Assembly: GCA_026874595.1 (NCBI GenBank)
Contig: CM049317.1
Location: 55,894,118-55,958,117, forward strand
DNA length: 64,000 nt
From: Sipunculus nudus
Taxonomy: Eukaryota; Annelida; Sipuncula; Golfingiida; Sipunculidae
Direction: 5' to 3'
Below the pieces are notes generated by a model that was given only the letters and a program-made list of their open reading frames with translations, was not told where the DNA came from and did no database searches. Positions 1 through 11,879 of this stretch are shown here, in pieces (within the stretch, counting starts at the first letter, position 1; each line of letters begins with the position of its first letter). The position numbers and the translations under genes are program-made.

Positions 1-16
1 TATACACTAATGACTC

Positions 17-130
17 AGAGAGACCCCGGTGTTTGGTGACACCAGGATACAAAAAGAGCGGAAGCGAGTGCTACCGCTCTGTCATGCAGTCCAAAACCTT
101 AATTGAATTCGGGGGATGTACACACATATT
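17..130 (+). repeat. tRNA-derived SINE, 3' fragment
   Basis: This is the 3' part of a SINE family that recurs through the window. It shares the blocks gtgacaccaggata, tgcagtccaaaac and gaattc..atgtacac with the fuller copies at 24988-25350 and 55708-56040. The tRNA-like head is missing. Confidence 0.6.
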
Positions 131-1142
131 AATAAGAGTAGTTGGCGGATACCTCCGACATTTTTTTATTAAATCCAGACTGCCTTCCAATCTGAATCCA
201 GGTCAAGACCTTCCAGGAAATGTCATCCTCATCTTTACAAGACTTACATCTATCAATGTTTATGAAATCTAAAAAGACATACACGGAATCCTGTAATCTC
301 GGATCGGCAGGCACTATATATTCTGATACAGCTAACTATCTATAAGGAACAGCTGAGGCCGTCACGTGTAAGGACTGTAGCTTCTCCGTAACTCAGAATC
401 TTTTTATCCAGGGCGGATACAGGATTTAGAAAAAGGAGGGACCCAAGCCAGGAGGACTTATGATAAAACTTTGAATAAAAGGTCCCGAGGTCCTGAAAAA
501 GGAGGGGGGAAGAGTCTGAAAAGTTGCGACAGCTGAAAAGGGGAAGGGTGTCGTTCCGCCTCTCTGCAATCACGGGAGTGGTGGTGGGGGGGGGGGGGGG
601 TCTAAACATTTGCCGTAAACGAATAAGCAGAGAGAGGTTAAACTAAACAGAGGTTGAAACAGAGTCTTTGTTTATCTCATCTTGTACTGGTTATAACTCG
701 AGAGAGTAATGGAGATTCGTGGCTTCGAACCTTTATGTAATGCCAAGGACTCTGTAATATTACATCACAGCTGTTCTTAATGATATGCATGAAAGACATC
801 TGCATAACGGGATATGTAAATCAGATCCGCATAGTGGCCCTACCTATGGTACGATTTAATAAAAGCTACTTTGGAAAATGATATATGAAAACGTGAAATT
901 TTGTAATTACATTTCGCGTCGACAGTCCCTGTTTAAAAAAAAATATCTGCTTTCGACGAATAAGCCGACACACTGAGAAGCGTCTGCCAAATTTACTAAC
1001 ATGCCTTGCTTTATATGATGTTACAGGTGCTCTTTTTATTGTGTGGCACGGGCGTAACTCCTCTTGTGGCGCTCGTGTCTGGCCGCGTGTTACATTCAAT
1101 GGTTAATCCGTACTGGTTGAACTCACAGGCACTCGTTTCCAG
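131..1142. other. Gene-free stretch with a hAT-like terminus
   Basis: No coding exon is convincing here. At 409 a CAGGGCGGATACAGGATTT-type end resembles the termini of the small DNA elements at 31666 and 54530. A purine-rich stretch follows, ending in a run of 15 G at 586-600. The right end of that element is not clear. The rest looks like ordinary spacer. Confidence 0.4.
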
Positions 1143-1486
1143 CATTAAAATCGCATAGAAATCATAAACACGTTGAGTATGGGCGATATACCAGTTATAA
1201 AAGAACAAGACTCATGACAAATGACCGCGTCGCAGCTGGAATAAACGTGCTGGAATTCGCGGTTAGTGCGGAGAACTTTCATTTTTGGAAGTTTAATCTT
1301 GTAAATCAACAAGTTTTCAACTGAAAGGCGCGCGATCATGCATGTGAAGCGGATAATTCTCCGGAATTGGGACTTGTGAAAAAAAGTCGTCGTCCCCGTT
1401 TAGCGGCGGAGTTCATTACCTTGTTCTTTTTTAACTGGTATACCGCCCATACTCAACGTGTTTATGATTTCTATGCGATTTTAATG
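1143..1486. repeat. Long inverted repeat, two 66-bp arms
   Basis: The arm at 1143-1208 is the reverse complement of the arm at 1421-1486 with two mismatches. About 212 bases lie between them. Transcribed on either strand this would fold into a long hairpin. Short open frames in both arms translate to almost the same peptide only because the arms are complementary. The loop does not resemble any other repeat in the window. Confidence 0.9.
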
Positions 1487-2786
1487 CATTTGGACTTCAG
1501 TTTACTTTCTGGATGTTACAAGAGCTTTGCACTGGACTGTCATTCTGCGAGAGTTTACATTTAAAGGACTTATCGTCGTGATGGTGTTGGTATCCAGGTA
1601 CTGTGCACTTTATTTTACTATGTGATTGTATTGACTTGTTGTTATACCACTGTTTTACTGTAATTGTATTGATTTAGTGTATTGTAATGTTAGGGTTGTT
1701 TTAAGAATAAATTATAGTTATTTGTTAACAAAAAACTACTGACTTCTTTATTCATTCCCCTAGACATTTCACGCTGCCTAGTGTTACAGAATCTGATTTT
1801 TTTTATCTTCATTACAAAATTTGTGTTCATCACGCATACGTGATCTGTTTGTATTAGGTTCCGTAACAATGATACGTCTATAACTTTGGTAGAGACTTCC
1901 GAAGACGGTATAGGCAAAGTTCAAGGGCAATTCCTCGAATAATGTCAGTAAAATTTTATCACGTTTACACCAGTTTTTTAATATACCCCACGGCCGTCTA
2001 GTGCCAGTCGGGTAAAATTACTCTGGAAAACTTACACAATGATTTTTCGAAAATAAGTGATTAACACGCGATAACCCCCTAAAGGTACATAAACATTTGC
2101 GAGTACATGTTCAACATCTCCCTCCATTGGTACATCTTGGATGAATACAACATTTTCATAGCAAAACTTTCCCGGCACATGGGCTCACATTCTACAATCT
2201 ACCTGTTTTATACTTTGTTATGGTTCTGTGTGTTAGTAAACACAGTCCCCGTGTGTCGTATAACCATAACAAGACTGAATGACCAGAGGTCCGATCATGC
2301 GCGTGCAGACGTCTCACAAACAAGGAGAAGTAACAAGAAAGAGATACATAGAAGAAACATCGGTTAGAAACTTGATAACCCTGGTATTAAAAGTCGTGCG
2401 GTACGGCCACTAGGTGGCGTGGGCTCTTTGTTTAAATTTTGCACCACTGATCACACCCGGCGCAACTATTTTCAATTTTCCGTACAGAAGTAAGCATACC
2501 ATTTCAGAACGAAATACTGGCAGATTCCATAATATCTGAAGGAGAAAACACTTTATTTAACTCACCTTGTTTAACGAATATGTCCTTTAATAATCGCACT
2601 GGGACGAATGCTTCCCTTATTAAGCCTCCTTCAGTTGTTGATTAGGTAGGGATGCCTTTGGTTGGTTTGCCTGTCACCCACCTCACTCCAGAAGAGAAAT
2701 TTGATTAAATGTTTAATTGAAATTTTGTAAGGGTATCGCCCAAGAAATCGTCCCGTAAATTTTAGGTTTAAACTGATTCACCTCAG
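1487..2786. other. Gene-free spacer
   Basis: No exon, RNA gene or recognised repeat is visible. Short open frames lack splice context and look random. Confidence 0.4.
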
Positions 2787-3053
2787 GCAAAAAAAAAGGT
2801 ATGGTTCTCAGGCACCACCCGCGTCAATTGTAAACCCCCGCATCAAAAATTGTTATTTTGATTTTTAACAGAACTTTTCCAATTTTCAGTTCCAGCCGCT
2901 CGAACGTTTCTTACCAGAAGAAAAAAATCATACAATTCTATCCCTTATCATTTGATATATTTATCGAAAAATACCAAAAATAAAAATAAGAAAAACCGCC
3001 CACCCGCATAGATTTCTGTAAAAAAAATGCCTGAGGACCAAACTTTTTTTTGC
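2787..3053. mobile_element. Short inverted-repeat element, GGTATGG family, copy 1
   Basis: A nonautonomous DNA element of about 270 bp. The left end carries GGTATGGTTCTCAGGCACC after an A run; the right end carries the complementary GCCTGAGGACCAAAC before a T run. The inside is AT-rich, with cgcgtcaattgtaaacccccgcatc near the left end split over two blocks shared with the other copies. There is no coding capacity. Related copies lie at 4775-5244, 5742-6076 and 46307-46552. Confidence 0.75.
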
Positions 3054-3379
3054 CCTTAATATGTTTTTGTCCAAAGCATTCTCTGCGATTGTTAGATCGG
3101 GAACATCGTCATTCACTAGTACATATATTTAGCGAAGTTTAAATGTAAATTTCTGAAAAGAGTGAACGTGCACCTATTTGATACGGCTTTGTTCTGGCTT
3201 GCAGAGATCACCTGTGATGCAATCATCGAATAGGTGCCTTGACAGACAAACATTTCTCTCGGCTTGGATTCGTTTATTTCCCGTTCCTTCGTAGCACATA
3301 TCATACAAGTGTGTGCAAGCGCGACTTTATTGAGAGTATTTAGAAATGACTGAAATCAAGAAATACACATGTATGTTGA

Positions 3380-3660
3380 TTTTATTATTACTCCAAGATC
3401 AAGTATTGTCTCTGATAGAATTGCGAGATCTACAACGTTCTGTCGCAGGGTTTCCTGTGACTGACGTTATTGCTAAGTTGATAGTGCTCACGAGAAAAGT
3501 GGGCAGATTTTTTTTAACAATCATGAAGATCATGGTTTATAGAAAAAATAATTGCTGTCGGTAAATGGGATCATTTTATGCAAATCTATATTATTATTTA
3601 TTTCTATAGACAAATGAATTATAAAATATAATGGGATTTGGAATATCTTTGTTTTACTTG
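3380..3660 (+). repeat. Dispersed repeat C, copy 1
   Basis: This stretch is a diverged relative of 43630-43990. Shared blocks in the same order include the CAGGGTTTCC/GGATTCCCAG..TGACGT core, AGTTGAnAGTGCTCA, a poly-T block and TTTTATG.AA.CTATATTA. It does not match a coding family. Class unknown. Confidence 0.55.
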
Positions 3661-4555
3661 AAATTGTTACCTTGGTATATGTCGAGACTGAAGCAAACTC
3701 CTAGCACTCAATTCTACTAATAATCGCTTTCCATATCATTCAGCAACAACGAGCAGCTTGAAACATAAACACTGGTCATGAACCTTGAGAGTAGAAAAAG
3801 TCATGGCGGGGGACGGATTTATAGATGGTACAATGAGGGGGGGCCGAGTTTATCGACTGAAGAATTAGCCGCTTTTCTTCCTTATTTCTGAAAGTGCGAG
3901 CACTATATAAAGTCTATTATCACTCTTGGACACACTTGCGTACCTGTCCCAGGTTGTTGAGACCCCCCCCCCCCCCCTTTTATTTTCTTTCTATCCGCCC
4001 CTTCGAACCAAGGGTGGAATTATTATCATATCAGGATACAGAGCTAGATACAATGGAATTAAACCCTAGTATAACAGATCAAAGAGAATGACATATTGAC
4101 AAAGCCAGTCCCTGAATCACAGACTATGTCACAACGGGGTGAAATAGTAAAGCTCCGAGTTATCTGACAGCCAACAACGTTAAATGAATAGCTCGAACCA
4201 CCTTCATGCTTTTTGGATTATTTCTAATGTGCAAATCGATTTCAGCAAAATGACAACACCATTATCGTCCACATATTTTAGGGTCACTGAGTTCAGCGAG
4301 AAATACATCCTCCAAGTATGTATTGTCAGAGATTTATTTTAAAAGAGACATGAATTATTCTAAACAGATGTGATAATCACATAAAAAGATAGGTGCTTCA
4401 ATCACCATGGAATTAGGAAACACTACTGAAACCCTTCTTCAATTTCAGTCCTGTTAAGAAACAAATATTTTGAAGACGAAATTAAGATATACCATGTGCA
4501 TGCAAGGACTGCTAGAGAATAGTCCGTGATATACAATGGTTGAAATCAGAATTTG
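3661..4555. other. Gene-free spacer with poly-C tract
   Basis: No exon is recognised. A run of 15 C lies at 3963-3977. Confidence 0.4.
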
Positions 4556-4745
4556 CCCCCCCCCCCCCATTGACCTAACTACGAACTGTATGTGACCTTA
4601 ATCCCATATTCATTCAATAAATAATAATGAGCAGAGCAGTTCCGAGTGGCCAATCAAGTTACCTTTGACAATGTGTTTGGCCAATCACCTGACAAGTGAT
4701 AATTTACATAATTTGGGCGACTCTCCCGAACAAAATACGTATAGT
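4556..4745 (+). repeat. Dispersed repeat D, copy 1
   Basis: Begins with a poly-C run. It matches 13793-13925 in inverted orientation: the blocks TATGTGACCTTAATC, ATTCATTCAATAA, GAGCAGAGCA, the TTGG..AATCA segment and TAATTTGGGCGACTCTCC are shared in reversed order and strand. Confidence 0.6.
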
Positions 4746-4774
4746 CTGTACCATAAGCCGTGTCAGCATGTTTA

Positions 4775-5244
4775 AGGCAAAATATAAAAGGTATGTTTCT
4801 CAGGCACCGCCCGCGTCAATTGCAACCCCCCCGCATCAAACATTTTTATTTTGATTTTCATCTTTCAAGAGGATAAAATAATACAATTTTGATACGATTT
4901 CCTTTGTTATGTAGCGCTTTTACCTGTTTCGCACAAAAAAAAACTGTTATTTTAATGTTTTTCTCTGATCATATGACATTTTATCGAACCATACAAAAAA
5001 AGGTAAAAAAATAAAATATCGCCCGCCCGCACTGATTTCTGAAAAAAAGTGCCTGAGAACCAGGGGCCTGTTGCAATAACATTTTACTGGACTTAAGCCC
5101 AGTTGGGGGCCTAAATACCATGATTACAATTGTGACGTCCTAATAGTTACCATGGTGACACACAGATGCCCCTGGGCTTAAGTCACCTACATGACTTAAG
5201 TCACCTTATTGCAACACACCCCATACCTTTTTTATTTTTTTGGC
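4775..5244. mobile_element. GGTATGG-family element, copy 2, interrupted
   Basis: Same orientation as copy 1: ggtatgtttctcaggcacc on the left, gtgcctgagaacc..ataccttttt on the right. The right terminal repeat is split by a separate 160-bp inverted-repeat element (5063-5222), which shows the order in which the two arrived. Confidence 0.8.
5063..5222. mobile_element. 160-bp inverted-repeat element nested in copy 2
   Basis: Both ends read GGGG(CC/TG)TGTTGCAATAA pointing inwards. An inner palindrome has GGACTTAAGCCCAG against CTGGGCTTAAGTC. No target duplication longer than 1 bp can be seen. It sits exactly inside the terminal repeat of the host element. The superfamily is not certain; the ends recall the ISL2EU/P-like groups. 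Confidence 0.75.
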
Positions 5245-5741
5245 CTGACCGGGATATTTTTATACAAAGGAGACAATGCAAAAAGTCCTAGCCTAAAGGC
5301 TGCAGGAGCAATTCCGCCCACTGCCGAGTGAATAATAATGTCTTACCTTACACTGATTTCGTACGAGACAGAATAATCCAAAATATGACAAAACACATAA
5401 TGGTCTCTAATTTCCATTTGTAATTATTTTAGAAACGACTCGGATCACGTTAAAAAGACTTCTGGGGACAAATCAGACCAGCGAACCAGAGCTTTTCTTT
5501 AATGATAAACGATTCTTCATATATTTTCACCATTAACAACTAGTGACCTGGCTGTCAACTTCCCCACATGTGCAAACAACCACCTCTGGTTGCATGGTTT
5601 TTCTGTTTGTCAAGACGGGCGCAAGTACCGTGTTTACTAATTGCTTGTAGATATACAAGCACATGCATCAGTCAGTGGGTCATTATAAGATCTTTTCTTA
5701 GCAGCAATTAATTAAAATTCATTAATATGTAGCAAGAGTGG

Positions 5742-6076
5742 GGCCAAAATAAAAAAAGGTATGGTTCTCAAGCACTTTTTTTAATATATTAATGCGGGAG
5801 GGCGCTTTTTTTATTTCAATTTTTTTGGTATGTTTCGATAAAAATGTCAAATGATAAGGGAAAATCATGAAAATTACAGTTTTATTTTGCTAAATAAGTA
5901 AAAGCCCTACAAAACAAAGGAAATTGTATGATTTTATCTTCTTGAAATAAATGTCGGAGCGGCAGCAGCTCAAAATTGGAAAGTTTTTATTGAAAATCAA
6001 AATAAAAAGTTTTGATGCGGGGGTGTAAAATTGATGCGGGCGGTGCCTGAGAACCATACCTTTATTTTTTTTGGCC
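5742..6076. mobile_element. GGTATGG-family element, copy 3 (inverted)
   Basis: The 335-bp copy is intact at both ends. It starts and ends in GGCC followed by A/T-rich bases and GGTATGGTTCTC. Relative to copies 1 and 2 it is reversed: the gatgcgggcggtgcctgag block is on the right. It suggests the full terminal repeat is about 35 bp. Confidence 0.8.
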
Positions 6077-6920
6077 TAAGCCAGATATCTTATAATTCTA
6101 CAAATAAGAAGATGAAATAGGTAGCTTTAACATATGTGTTGCCAAAGGGAACTGATTTTTTAACACATTAAAGATTTAATAATTTAATAAAAAAAAATTA
6201 CACCAACGACCTCTGCGTCATTTATAAATAGCATTAAAATTATACTGACCTCACATCTAAATGAACATACACTTTACCATATGCTATGGGTTTGTTTTAG
6301 TACTCTATATAGCTATGTAGGTTCCGACTTGACTGGGACTGTATATATTGATATGGAGCTTGATAGTGGTGTCCTGTCAGTTAAACTATACGTTTGGCGC
6401 TGGTTTAAAAACCTGAACTGAAGTGATGGCTGTGTATACAGGACGTCGTGAACCCTGAACGGTCCTGGCCCTTGACCCAAAACCCGGTGTTAAGACTTCA
6501 GGTAGCCCCCACTTCAGATTACCCCCCCCCCCCCCAGGTTATTCGAAATTGATTTCAGATTCCCCCCGCAGGTACACTGAACCACATTTCAGATTAACCC
6601 CTTGCCGATTTAACTTGATTATAAAGTTTTATGCTTTTAATTCATGATATGTCATTTCAATAAACCAAATATACAAGAAAAAAAACAAAATATTAAAGAT
6701 CAAATCAATCTATTGTAAAATAATATTGTTGCAAAATATTTATCATTTTGTTAATAATATTTATATTAGTCCACACACTTCACATAAGCGCATGACAAAT
6801 TAACATGCAAATGTAAGATACACAAAGATTCAACTTTATTTGAGAAATCCAATTAACATAAATAAACAGTTTTGAAGAGTTAATCCGAAAGCTCGGAGGT
6901 CAACTAAAATCGAAAGTTAC
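6077..6920. other. Gene-free AT-rich spacer
   Basis: No exon is recognised. A poly-C run lies at 6522-6535. Confidence 0.35.
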
Positions 6921-6924
6921 CCCC

Positions 6925-7060
6925 GGGCTTAATCTGAAATCGGACTTGGACTTGCGCTCCAAATGACTCGGACTTGAAGCGAGTGGACCTGGACTCGAAC
7001 CACAAGGACTCGTGATTAGGACTAGGACCTCGATCGGGCTCAGTTGGAGTGGACCCGTCT
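6925..7060. repeat. Degenerate GGACTY hexamer repeat, locus 1
   Basis: Many variants of GGACTT/GGACTC occur in a row, mixed with CCAAATGACTCGGACT. The same pattern, including that phrase, recurs at 12170-12480. Confidence 0.7.
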
Positions 7061-7497
7061 TCATCACTGATTTGTAGATTACACGATTTCTATCAATAGT
7101 GACTCTTTCAACACTAATGTTTTTCATCTATTTTTCCGTGCAAGAACGATACAGATTTCCATGTGGGAAAGTATGGCAAAAAATTACATTCACCTTAGAA
7201 ACACGTGTATTTTTCCGCTAATATTCATTCCGAAGAATACAAATAAATAATTGATTTTAAAATTAAGGGAGATAAAGTATATAAGGGAATTAAAGTCATC
7301 CATTAGTTAAGTTGTGTGAATACGGAGAGATACGTCTTCTGCAACAAGTATTGCACAGGTGTAGCGATTTATGATTACCCGATGTGGTAACTTTAACTGA
7401 TTTGAGATTACCCCCTACAATTTCGGATTACCCCTTCAAAACTTCATGTGTATTAATTTAAAATTCATATAATTTCTTTCTTATTTTTTTAATATTT

Positions 7498-7868
7498 TTT
7501 GGAGGTTCCGGCCTCCATATCCGAATGCTGGCTTAACTAGGTTTATGTACACCTGCAGATTTCCATTCCGGATTCGGACTGCTTGACAGGGCAGTGTCAC
7601 ATGCTTGCTCTCATTTTATATCTTGGAGTCAACTAGGCCCGGTGACTACTGCACCTGCGGGCCCTGTGTGTGTTACCGTCCCCATGGTTTGGTCATACCA
7701 CCGAGGAACATCCGAAAGGTGCATTCGTTTGTGAGTGAAACACGGTCGTAAGGCACGACCATCCCACTGAGCCTGCGGAGCGCTCACCCTCGGTGTGGGC
7801 CGACCCTGAAAAATCTCACCGCCTGACATTCGAACTCACAACCGGCTTTATGTCCTGTGCTGTACCCC
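7498..7868 (-). repeat. tRNA-derived SINE copy (minus)
   Basis: The body matches the copies at 54553-54977 (same strand) and 24988-25350 (opposite strand): actgcacctgcgggcc, a gagtgaaacacgg block, cagcctgcggagcgctcaccc-like segments, and a tRNA-like head at the right end with the box B remnant CGAACTC. The far tail has the small palindrome ggaggt..cctcca seen in the 54.5-kb copy. Confidence 0.7.
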
Positions 7869-8946
7869 TGACAACAGAAAAACGGTACAATATCCCACGT
7901 GGGACACCATAGCAAAATAGCATTCGCCTTATAAAGGGAGTCGCAATTTGTGAAGGGAAGTATTATGGAATTTAAATTGTTCCATGCAATCCCCATTTGC
8001 CGAACAGAACAATAACTTTTCGTATTAATCAACTCAAACATTTTCAATTCATCTGGTGCAGCAGAAACATTCAATAATATATTGCAAGTGTTCATTAATA
8101 GATTTTTATTATAAAAGCCGAAAATATTGGCAATTAATGAAAGAAAATTATTCAACTGGTAGAAGGTGCTCTTCACTTGATTAAAGTGCCATCTTTTACG
8201 TCTTTCAATTAGTGACTGCCGGTAATATTTTGCAGCACATTTCGCGGCGAGGACGAAAACTGAACATATAGCGTTCTTTTTTTCCCTAAGAAACCCCTTG
8301 GGATGAAGACTAATATAACTCCAAGAAGAACCCATTTGATATTTCAGTTTAGCTGAATTAATACTTCGAACCAGAATATATTTTTTTTCGGTATGCTTCT
8401 CTCAAACCCATAATATGAAGCTCCAGAAGTTCATCACTTTATGACGTAAACGGACAAATAGGCCTCTAAGTTGCTCCAGTTGCGTGCAATCCTAGCCAGA
8501 GCGTCTAAAGCTAAAACCCAGCACAAGTCAATTTGTTTCAAATTAAATTTCCACTTTTCTATTATGCCAGCCTTTGCGTTCTTTGTGTAACTGAGCTCAG
8601 TGTTCCTCGAAAGATAAATAAAATCATTCGAAAATTGTGAGGGCCCGAATACCATTTTACCATTCATTAAAAGAAATCATTCTTTGTTGTTTCAATTTTA
8701 TTTTTTTAAAATCAATGATGTATGTTCATTGATATGTTTTTACAAAGAGTCAAGAAAATCGGACAGCAAGAGACGTTAACTAACAATAGGAAAAATCCAA
8801 ACTCAGTATATATATTGAGGTAAAATAATGCCATGAACCAGAAAGATACTTAAATAATATCCAATACATCTATAGACAGGCTTTAGCTTAATTTCGACTA
8901 AGTGACCATGATTATGAGACTGAGGTAAACAGAAGAAGAAATATAA
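7869..8946. other. Gene-free stretch with long open frames of unknown origin
   Basis: Two open frames on the minus strand (to 8335, and 8434-8667) have no recognisable domain and no splice context. The second lies beside a LINE fragment, so it may be old transposon sequence. I do not call a gene. Confidence 0.3.
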
Positions 8947-9425
8947 GACTATAAATTTTGTGAAAATGATGAGATTGAAGATGAAATCCACGTTCTTTTC
9001 AAGTGTACCAGATATAACGACTTAAAAAACAGACTTTTAGCATTTATACAGAATTTCCACAAAACAAATTTGAACTTATTCAGATTTTGAGAATATAGAA
9101 TCACAGGTCACAATTTTATTTAGGTTAATATTTGTTTCAAGTAAACAGAATAAGAGAGGAAAACATTTCACAAAATAATATTTTATAAAGTAGTTCTTTA
9201 AATTAATATATATTCTGAACACTGTAATTTATGTATAATGGTAAAAATATTCATTAGTCTTTTTAGTGGTATTCTTTTCTACGACATGTATGTTATATCT
9301 TTTAACTTCATTCAACACATATTGACAGAAATTGATAGCAAAGTTCCGTATTTTTATATGTTACTTACGTTTTTGTGTTTTGGGCCATGAGGCCTTTCTA
9401 CAATAAACCTTTATTGTTGTTGTTG
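8947..9425 (+). mobile_element. Non-LTR retrotransposon (LINE) 3' end, fragment 1
   Basis: An open frame at 8947-9090 encodes 47 residues with the C-terminal motif C-x-NDEIEDEIH-VLFKC-x-RY, typical of the zinc-knuckle-like end of non-LTR reverse transcriptase polyproteins (IEDE.H.L..C..Y). About 320 bp of 3' UTR follow, then gggccatgaggcc, AATAAA at 9402-9407 and a TTG-repeat tail. The 60.7-kb fragment ends in the same way. The copy is 5'-truncated and dead. Confidence 0.7.
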
Positions 9426-10469
9426 AAAATGGATCTCTTTTTTCCATGATCAAAAAATTTAAGTGGTCAGAATTAAGAATCCACACGCGGATACGTGAGA
9501 TTTTTTTTCCTGTGAATAAAGCATATTCCTTTGATTGAAGTTTCGTTGAATTAAGTGGCCCAACAATAAGCTGCTTAATTACTCAATTACTCGAGGGACT
9601 CTTTCTAATAAAAGTGTCTATTTGTAGGCCTACTATATTGGACAAGTTATATATTAACCTTAATATACAAAGCGTCTGACTTTTCGGTATCTAATTAATT
9701 TGCTTACATCAAATTATTCCAAAAAGATGAAGAATCACGATCGTATCAGTTGTTCCTTCTTTCAACACTGTTGTGGGGTGAATCTTATATTGTAAAACAT
9801 TTAAAAATTCGTATATTTTTTTTTTCATTTGCTTTCATGTAACGTTGTCTAAACCTTCTTTCGTATTATATCTCTTATTTATTTATAATTTTATTTTTAT
9901 ACTTTTTACTGTATCAGCATAGATAACCTGAACAAACACTTCAATTTACAAGTGACATGTCACATCGAATCGTTCTGACTGTCCCGTATACATTTGAACC
10001 TTTTTGTTTCCATGAACATGTGAATCATGTCTATCCTTATCTATCACTAGCTTCTTTTATCAGAAAATTAAAGGATCTCTAATTTTTTTCCCCCAAAATC
10101 TTTGGTGATGCATCTGCAGTGCTTTTATTCTTTAATGTCAGTATTTGCGGTGTATTGTTCAATATCCATTATCTAATAAGTACAAAAGCTATAATTGTGT
10201 TCACGAGAGTAGACCGTCGCCGTTATGGATCTTACGCTTGGGTCTTTTAGAAACACCTTTCTTAACTTAATTTCTGCAATAATTCCCAAATGGGCAAAAA
10301 GTGTTTACCTGACCGTTCTTGATGGCCGATGTTACCATTGGCAGGAACTTTTCCTTGCTACCCTTCTTGTTAAAAGACTAGTTTTTGAGCTGTAATGTAT
10401 ATTAGACACCGAAATCCGAAATCTGTTTTTATGTACACACAAACACTGGAATAAGAAGATGTAGAGTGT
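9426..10469. other. Gene-free AT-rich spacer
   Basis: Nothing recognised: no exon, no clear repeat. Confidence 0.35.
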
Positions 10470-10640
10470 GGTGTGTGTTGCACACTAGAGCTTAGTGATG
10501 TAATAAACAGGGCTCTGGACCTTCGATCGCAGGTTTGTGGGTTCGATTCCCGTTTTGAGTGTTCTTCATGCTAAGATCCCAGCCAAAGGCCTTAGCCAAG
10601 TGCGCCTTCTTAACCTAGGAGTGAATAGGTTCTGCCGGTG
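10470..10640 (+). repeat. tRNA-like SINE head, second family
   Basis: A tRNA-like region with a clear box B (GGTTCGATTCC at about 10540-10550), preceded by gcttagtgatgtaataaacagg split over the expected box A zone and by ggctctggac. It does not fold into an intact tRNA, and the 3' side continues into unrelated sequence. A pol III derived SINE head is more likely than a functional tRNA. Confidence 0.5.
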
Positions 10641-10914
10641 AAGTCGTTCTAAATCTCCTTTTAACCGTTGCTTTGGATACCAAGATTCTCCGGATTTCAC
10701 CACCAGGGGTCTCACAGTTCAAAGTAATCAGATCGATTTGGGTGTGGTGTCTAATTATGCATCCAGCATACCAGTACTGGCAGAGGGCCAAGAATCAGAG
10801 CGGGATGTCGCGGGTTTAAAACGAAAGAGATTTAGAACGAGTTTAGTGTGTACCCGCTTAGTGTAGGGTGACGGCAAATGTGGAAATAATAAACATCATA
10901 GCGCCTTTTACGAA

Positions 10915-11045
10915 CCAAAGTCCAGCAGGTGGGGTAGTTACCGGGACTGGGTGACACCAGAAATTTAATGAGTGGAAACGTGAGCGACCAACCTGTCACG
11001 CAGCCCCAAACTTAAAAGGGAATTCTGCAAATGTACATACAGGTT
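10915..11045 (+). repeat. tRNA-derived SINE, 3' fragment
   Basis: It carries the family tail blocks: gcaggtggggtagttaccgg, ggtgacaccaga, cctgtcacgcagcccc and gaattctgcaaatgtaca. The head and most of the body are absent. Confidence 0.6.
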
Positions 11046-11879
11046 AATATTTGTTTAGTAAACGTTGACAAATGAAATCGGTTACCTCCTGCAAAATTGC
11101 AAAAAGGATTACCACTTTAATGTCCAATGCTGTTCATTTCCATGACACCATCAAGAGCAATTTGCACCAAGACCAATATGTGCGCGCACACACACACACT
11201 ATTCTATTCATGTACTTTCACCAACGGCAGCGTTACGGTACCATCCGTTGTCAGCTAAGTTTTCTTACTTTATCCTGCGGCGACGGGCCAGGATCTGAGG
11301 TGACAAGATGATATGCCGTGGCCAAGCTCCCCGGTTTTGACACCTGAAAAAGTTCCATCAAGGGTGCCGAAAGGTGCACATTTGTGTACAAGGGGGCACA
11401 TTCTATCCTGTTCTCTTTGAACAATTCAAAGAGAACGTGGACACCTCACGACCACCCACGTTCATTCACGTTGTCCTGTGGCAAAGTCCAAGTCCTCTTA
11501 CGTCTTTCAAGAACCTGGTGGAAGGTAGAGAGAATAGATGTGAGACCTAGGCTTCAGCAGCGTGAAACATTAGATCACAGGTGCACCTTACGATACAAAG
11601 TCAAATGTCGTATCGGTATCATCAGTATCCCTCGATCGATATGTTGACGATATTTAATCATCCAATGATAAGTGATGTCGGATTGAACAAAACGAATCTC
11701 TCAGCGCTATGAAAAACATATAAGGCGGAACGTTATTGGTAAATCAAAACGAGTTGAACGGCAATTTTCATTATTGTTTTGATATAAATGTTATGGAAGC
11801 AAACGCATTTACATTTCTGTATACATTGGAAATTCGGTTTTGAATTAAAATTAGTGTATAACTCATATAAGTATCGTTA
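11046..11879. other. Gene-free spacer with short CA repeat
   Basis: A short CA repeat lies near 11186-11198. Two modest open frames on the plus strand (11072-11311, 11384-11647) have no recognisable domain or splice context. Confidence 0.35.

Noticed and set aside
7784-8335. 183-codon open frame on the minus strand
   Set aside because: No recognisable domain or splice context, and its C-terminal end runs into a SINE copy. Most likely chance or old transposon sequence.
10500-10560. A functional tRNA gene suggested by a perfect box B
   Set aside because: No matching acceptor stem or full cloverleaf can be drawn, and the sequence continues as a repeat. A SINE head is the better reading.
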